Of a stretch of DNA of 64,000 nt, positions 60,886 to 64,000 are shown one piece after another. Every line of letters begins with the position of its first letter. Within the stretch, counting starts at the first letter, position 1. The notes beneath the pieces are model-generated. The model was given only the letters and a program-made list of their open reading frames with translations. It was not told the DNA's origin and ran no database searches. Source of the stretch: JBEEFP01 sp041166085 (GTDB taxonomy: Bacteria; Actinomycetota; Acidimicrobiia; Acidimicrobiales; JAFATL01); the NCBI GenBank assembly GCA_041166085.1, contig JBEEFP010000044.1:1-64000 (forward strand). Reading direction: 5' to 3'. The translations under genes and the position numbers were made by a program.

Positions 60886-61202
60886 GGTCGAGTGGAGCCC
60901 GGCTGTCGCTTGTCGACCTCGGCGTCATCGGCGACGAAGAGGCGGCTCGATTGGGCGCCCAGACCATGGCCGCCGTCGCAGTCATCGCGCTCGTTGGTGT
61001 CGGGGGCAGTCTCTTCTTCTCGCCGTCCTTTCCGGCGTATCACCCTGTCGGTGTGGTCGCCATCGCGGAGGCGGGTCTGGTGGGGGCGGGCGCCTTCACC
61101 CTCGCCCGCACCTTCGCCGAGCTCCATCAGGGCCGCCTCGAGGTCGAGAGCGAGCCGGGTCGCGGCGCCACGTTTCGCCTCACCATTCCCCTGGCGTCGT
61201 AG
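60882..61202 (+). pseudogene. Deleted histidine-kinase remnant
   Basis: 106 residues. Two hydrophobic spans after a GDEEAARLG-type start like that of kinase unit 1 are joined directly to TLARTFAELHQGRLEVESEP, the last part of a HATPase domain nearly identical to the end of the preceding protein. The whole HisKA and most of HATPase are missing in frame, so it cannot be a kinase. It overlaps the previous stop (GTGA) and could still be translated. Confidence 0.75.
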
Positions 61203-61204
61203 GA

Positions 61205-61258
61205 CAAGGTCGACCTTGCCGAGGCGACGACCGTCGGCTTGCGACGGTCATCGCCTCG
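61205..61258. terminator. Two hairpins between convergent genes
   Basis: CAAGGTCGACCTTG (61205-61218) is a perfect palindrome; immediately after, arms 61220-61236 and 61242-61258 form a 17-bp stem with one mismatch around GCTTG. They separate the kinase remnant and the convergent secreted-protein gene. No T-tract. Confidence 0.6.
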
Positions 61259-61278
61259 ACGGGAGGCCGGGTGTGGGT

Positions 61279-61674
61279 TCAGGGGTTGGTCGTGGTGGTC
61301 GCCCCGCCCGCCGAGCTACCGGAGCCGTTGGCGATGGCCGCGTCCTGCGCCGCCTCCTCCGCGGCCCGGGCCGGGCTCTCGGCCGCCTCGTGGGCCGGGT
61401 CCGTGTTGGACGGACCGCCGTGATGGTCGCCGCCGACCCGGCCGGCGGTCTCGTCCGCCTCACGCTGCGCGCTCTCGCCCGCCTCGTGCGTCGGATCCTC
61501 GTTGCTCCTGTCGGTCGGGGCAGTGCTGCTGGCCGCCGGTGCAGTGGTCGGTGTCGTCGTGCTGGACGTCTGGGCGCTGGCGGAGCCGTTCAGGAGGGCG
61601 GCGCCGATCGCCCCGCCGCCGAGGGCCGAGGCCATCATGGCCGAGCCCACGGCAATCTTGCTGATGCGGTTCAT
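61279..61674 (-). CDS. Small exported low-complexity protein
   Basis: 131 residues. A signal sequence (MNRISKIAVGSAMMASALGG, cleaved after about ASA) leads into a hydrophilic Thr/Ala/Glu/His-rich protein with a duplicated DPTHEAGESAQREADE / DPAHEAAESPARAAEE unit. No fold recognised. GAAGGAC precedes ATG 61674. No neighbour suggests its role. Confidence 0.65.
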   Translation of the reverse strand: MNRISKIAVGSAMMASALGGGAIGAALLNGSASAQTSSTTTPTTAPAASSTAPTDRSNEDPTHEAGESAQREADETAGRVGGDHHGGPSNTDPAHEAAESPARAAEEAAQDAAIANGSGSSAGGATTTTNP

Positions 61675-61783
61675 GTCGTCCTTCGGATCGTGGCCCGCGG
61701 GTTCGGGCGCGGGTGACGTTGCCCACCGAAACTGGCACCCCGCTGGGGTGACCCTTGGAATCGGTTGCAATGTCGTCGCCGAA

Positions 61784-61789
61784 TAGTCT
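61784..61789 (+). promoter_or_regulatory. -10 element TAGTCT, leaderless promoter
   Basis: TAGTCT ends 6 nt before ATG 61796. Confidence 0.5.
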
Positions 61790-61795
61790 CCGAGC

Positions 61796-62314
61796 ATGAC
61801 GACGTACGACCGCCCGTTCGGTCGCTACTACGAGGACTTCGTGGTCGGCGACATCTACAAGCACTGGCCGGGCAAGACCATCACCGAGTACGACGACCAC
61901 CTGTTCTGCATGATCACCATGAACCACCACCCGCTGCACACCAACGCGTGGTTCGCGGAGCACGAGACGGTACAGAAGCAGAACGTCGTCGTCGGCAACC
62001 TCGTGTACTCGTTGGTGCTCGGCATGTCGGTGCCGGACGTGAGCGGGTCGTGCATCGCCAACCTCGAGGTCGAGACGCTCAGCCACAAGAAGCCGACCTT
62101 CCACGGCGACACGATCTATGCCGAGACGCGTGTCCTCGACAAGAAGGAGTCGTCGTCCAAGCCCGACCGGGGCATCATCACGGTCGAGACCAAGGGCATC
62201 AACCAGCGGGGCGAGGAGGTCTGTTACTTCCGCCGCAAGCTCATGGTGTGGAAGCAGGCCGACGCGCCGCCCCGCGGCCGCCCCTACGGCGACGACGTCT
62301 GGGACCAGCCGTAG
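61796..62314 (+). CDS. MaoC-family (R)-hydratase-like protein
   Basis: 172 residues, hot-dog fold of the MaoC type. PFGRYYEDFVVGDIYKHWPG at the start, TEYDDHLFCMITMNHHPLHTNA with the catalytic Asp/His pair, and a C-terminal strand set. Acts on enoyl-CoA or related hydratase substrates; mesaconyl-C4-CoA hydratase-type activity would fit the Mcd-like and CitE-like genes, unproven. The stop lies 2 nt before the proposed MutY start. Confidence 0.85.
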   Translation: MTTYDRPFGRYYEDFVVGDIYKHWPGKTITEYDDHLFCMITMNHHPLHTNAWFAEHETVQKQNVVVGNLVYSLVLGMSVPDVSGSCIANLEVETLSHKKPTFHGDTIYAETRVLDKKESSSKPDRGIITVETKGINQRGEEVCYFRRKLMVWKQADAPPRGRPYGDDVWDQP

Positions 62315-62316
62315 CC

Positions 62317-63141
62317 CTGCAGCGCGCGCTGCTCGAGTGGTCGGCCGCGTCGCGGCGCGACCTGCCGTGGCGGCGCACTCGCGATCCGTGGGCGGTGCTC
62401 GTGAGCGAGCTCATGCTCCAGCAGACCCAGGTGACACGGGTGATCCCCAAGTACGACGCGTTCATGGTGCGGTTCCCGACCGTGGCGTCCTGCGCGTCCG
62501 CGTCGGCGGGTGACGTGGTCCGCATGTGGGCCGGGCTCGGGTACAACCGCCGGGCCGTCAACTTGCACCGGGCCGCCGTCGCCATGGGCGACCGCGTCCC
62601 CGACGACCTCGACGGGCTGATGGCGCTGCCGGGCATCGGCCCCTACACGGCGCGTGCGGTCCTCGCCTTCGCCTACGAGCGCGACGTGGGTGTGCTCGAC
62701 GTCAACGTGGCGCGTTCGCTCGCCCGGCTGCACGGCCGTGCCGTGTCGCAGGCCGAGGCCGACGCGCTGGTGCCGGCCGGCGAGGGCTGGGCGTGGAACC
62801 AGGCTCTCCTCGACCTCGGCGCCACCGTGTGCACGGCCCGCTCACCGCGTTGCGACGAGTGCCCCGTCGCGTCCGACTGCGTCTGGCGTGGGAGTGGCGG
62901 CGATGACCCCTTCGTCGCCACTCGCCAGTCACCGTTCGAGGGCTCCGACCGCCAGGGCCGCGGCCGCCTCGTCGACGCCCTCCGCCTCGGCCCCGTCGCC
63001 TGCGGCGACATCGCCGCCGTCTGCGGCTGGCCCGACGACCCCGACCGCGCCGACCGCATCGCCGCCTCCCTGGTCACCGACGGCCTCGCCGTCCGGTCCG
63101 TCGACGGCTCGGAGTCGCTGGGTCTGCCCGGTCCGGCCTGA
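62317..63141 (+). CDS. mutY: A/G-specific adenine glycosylase
   Basis: 274 residues from CTG 62317. SRRDLPWRR, LMLQQTQVTRVIPKY, the HhH loop LPGIGPYTARAVLAFA, catalytic Asp in VLDVNVARSLARL, and the 4Fe-4S ligands C-x6-C-x2-C-x5-C (CTARSPRCDECPVASDC) are intact. It removes A mispaired with 8-oxoG. The C-terminal NUDIX-like domain is replaced by a winged-helix-like stretch. No ATG/GTG/TTG lies at the conserved N-terminus; the nearest canonical codon, GTG 62248, adds an Arg/Pro-rich stretch that is the shadow of the MaoC gene. Confidence 0.88.
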   Translation: MQRALLEWSAASRRDLPWRRTRDPWAVLVSELMLQQTQVTRVIPKYDAFMVRFPTVASCASASAGDVVRMWAGLGYNRRAVNLHRAAVAMGDRVPDDLDGLMALPGIGPYTARAVLAFAYERDVGVLDVNVARSLARLHGRAVSQAEADALVPAGEGWAWNQALLDLGATVCTARSPRCDECPVASDCVWRGSGGDDPFVATRQSPFEGSDRQGRGRLVDALRLGPVACGDIAAVCGWPDDPDRADRIAASLVTDGLAVRSVDGSESLGLPGPA

Positions 63142-63190
63142 CTTTCGGACACTCAGGTGCGCATGGCGCACCTGAGTGTCCGAAAGTCAG
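63138..63190. terminator. Perfect 25-bp hairpin spanning two stop codons
   Basis: Arms 63138-63162 and 63166-63190 pair perfectly around ATG. The left arm contains the mutY TGA, the right arm the TGA of the convergent gene. It would form on either transcript, a bidirectional U-less terminator candidate. Stem sequence is unrelated to the CTCGAG hairpins. Confidence 0.8.
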
Positions 63191-64000
63191 GAAGTGAGGG
63201 ACTCGAAACGGGCGATTGCCGCGCCGAGGTCCCCGGCGTCGAAGTACTCGATGTGCTCGTTCCCGTCGCCGTCCTTGGCGACGAGCACGACGAAGGAGCG
63301 CTCGAAGGCCACGTCATCGCCGTAAGTGCCCCGCTGGTCGATCACCCGCACCGCGCCCCGGGCCGAGATGCGGGGGATGGCGACGCACCTCACCTGTTCG
63401 TCGGCCATCTGTTCGACCAGTGCCTGCGAGCTGGCCACGTAGGCGTCCTTGTCCCGCCCCGGCCACCCGGCCAGGCGATGGTCGGCCACCTGCACGTCGT
63501 GGACGACCGTGTCTGCCGCGGCGGCCCAGTCCCGGGAGCCGTAGGCGTCGAGGAACGCGGCCCCCCGCTGCAGCACCCGTTCGTACTCGGCTCCCTCGCC
63601 CTCGAGGTAGCGCCGGTCGAGCTCGGCGTAGGCGGCGTCGAGGTCGTCGGGGTCGAACACCACGTTGCCAACGATCAGACTGCGGTCGTCCACTTCGAGG
63701 ACGTGCACAGTCTCGATCTCGAAGCGGTCGTCTCCCCGCCAGAGGACACTCCCGAGCGTGAGACGATCGCCGCGCGTCGCCAACGTCGTGATGTCCGCGG
63801 AGGTGACGTCGGCCATCGCCTGCGCCGACATCCGCATGGCCTCGGGTCCCGTGACGACGCTCGCGAGGCCAGCTCGGCGGTCGTCGATCACCGCCGCCGG
63901 CGCATAGGTCGCCGCCACGGCATCGACATCGACGGCGATGGTCAGATCGATCAGCCGGCGCGATGTCTCGACGGCACTGTTGGCGCTCGGTCGCACCACG
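63187..64000 (-). CDS. NTF2/SnoaL-fold protein, truncated by the window edge
   Basis: At least 270 residues, open at the 5' end. Two SnoaL/NTF2-like units (about 10-120 and 130-265): RLIDLTIAVDVDAVAATYAP, then FEIETVHVLEVDDRSLIVGNVVFDPDDLDAAYAELDRRYLEGEG (positions 93-136), then a second unit. This pattern forms the C-terminus of large actinobacterial ATPase/cyclase-type regulators, so it is probably the end of a longer gene extending right. Confidence 0.6.
   Translation of the reverse strand, partial: VVRPSANSAVETSRRLIDLTIAVDVDAVAATYAPAAVIDDRRAGLASVVTGPEAMRMSAQAMADVTSADITTLATRGDRLTLGSVLWRGDDRFEIETVHVLEVDDRSLIVGNVVFDPDDLDAAYAELDRRYLEGEGAEYERVLQRGAAFLDAYGSRDWAAAADTVVHDVQVADHRLAGWPGRDKDAYVASSQALVEQMADEQVRCVAIPRISARGAVRVIDQRGTYGDDVAFERSFVVLVAKDGDGNEHIEYFDAGDLGAAIARFESLTS

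Overview
The window is a GC-rich, gene-dense stretch of an actinobacterial chromosome, most probably from an uncultured member of the class Acidimicrobiia. This placement is inference from gene content: BldC, a DivIVA-like protein, a SigB/F/G-type sigma factor, an F420/PPOX protein, DUF445, DUF2269, a 13E12-type DUF222-HNH protein, an Rv2578c-type radical SAM protein, actinobacterial LexA boxes, and many leaderless genes with a TANNNT -10 element 6-9 nt before the start codon. I saw no rRNA, tRNA, CRISPR array, IS element or phage. The only mobile element is an intein.

Layout. 1-15.5 kb holds two branched-chain-amino-acid-type (Liv) ABC transport loci. The left one (minus strand) has LivF, LivG and a fused LivH-LivM. 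The right one (plus strand) has a substrate-binding protein, a fused LivH-LivM with a C-terminal zinc-ribbon-like tail, a 978-residue MFS-LivF-LivG fusion and a membrane-anchored exported protein, all with stop/start overlaps. Between them lie a LigD-type phosphoesterase joined to a ligase domain without its catalytic lysine, and a DivIVA-like protein. 15.5-31 kb carries mostly housekeeping and metabolic genes: ArsC-like, DUF445, a radical SAM protein split by an intein at its Fe-S motif and preceded by a LexA box, short-chain dehydrogenases, BldC, a thioredoxin-NHL protein, an NlpC/P60 hydrolase, fumarase and a PQQ-type sugar dehydrogenase lipoprotein. 31-48 kb holds a CoA lyase, a glycosyltransferase, a DUF222-HNH gene with its own LexA-like box, a cell-wall lytic-type protein, a membrane-tethered C2H2 protein, a GGDEF-EAL protein, two acyl-CoA dehydrogenases (one resembling methylsuccinyl-CoA dehydrogenase), MobA, a sigma factor with a self-type promoter, hemerythrin, dienelactone hydrolase and a YihY protein. 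48-52 kb holds two large envelope membrane proteins.

52-61 kb is a signalling locus. On the minus strand are a cyclic-nucleotide-binding (CNB) protein, an FtsX-type permease, an ABC ATPase fused to a second CNB domain, and a histidine kinase, in one overlapping operon. Divergent from it are a CheY-like receiver, a receiver-nucleotidyl cyclase, a single polypeptide containing two full histidine kinases, and a deleted kinase remnant. The likely logic is phospho-signal to cyclic nucleotide to CNB-gated ABC system; this is inference. The window ends with a MaoC-like protein, MutY and a truncated NTF2-fold protein.

Beyond genes, the strongest sequence signals are long, nearly perfect hairpins without U-tracts just after stop codons, three of which share a CTCGAG-containing stem base; two LexA-type boxes; an SigF-type promoter inside mobA; and three genes whose conserved N-termini lack an ATG/GTG/TTG start.
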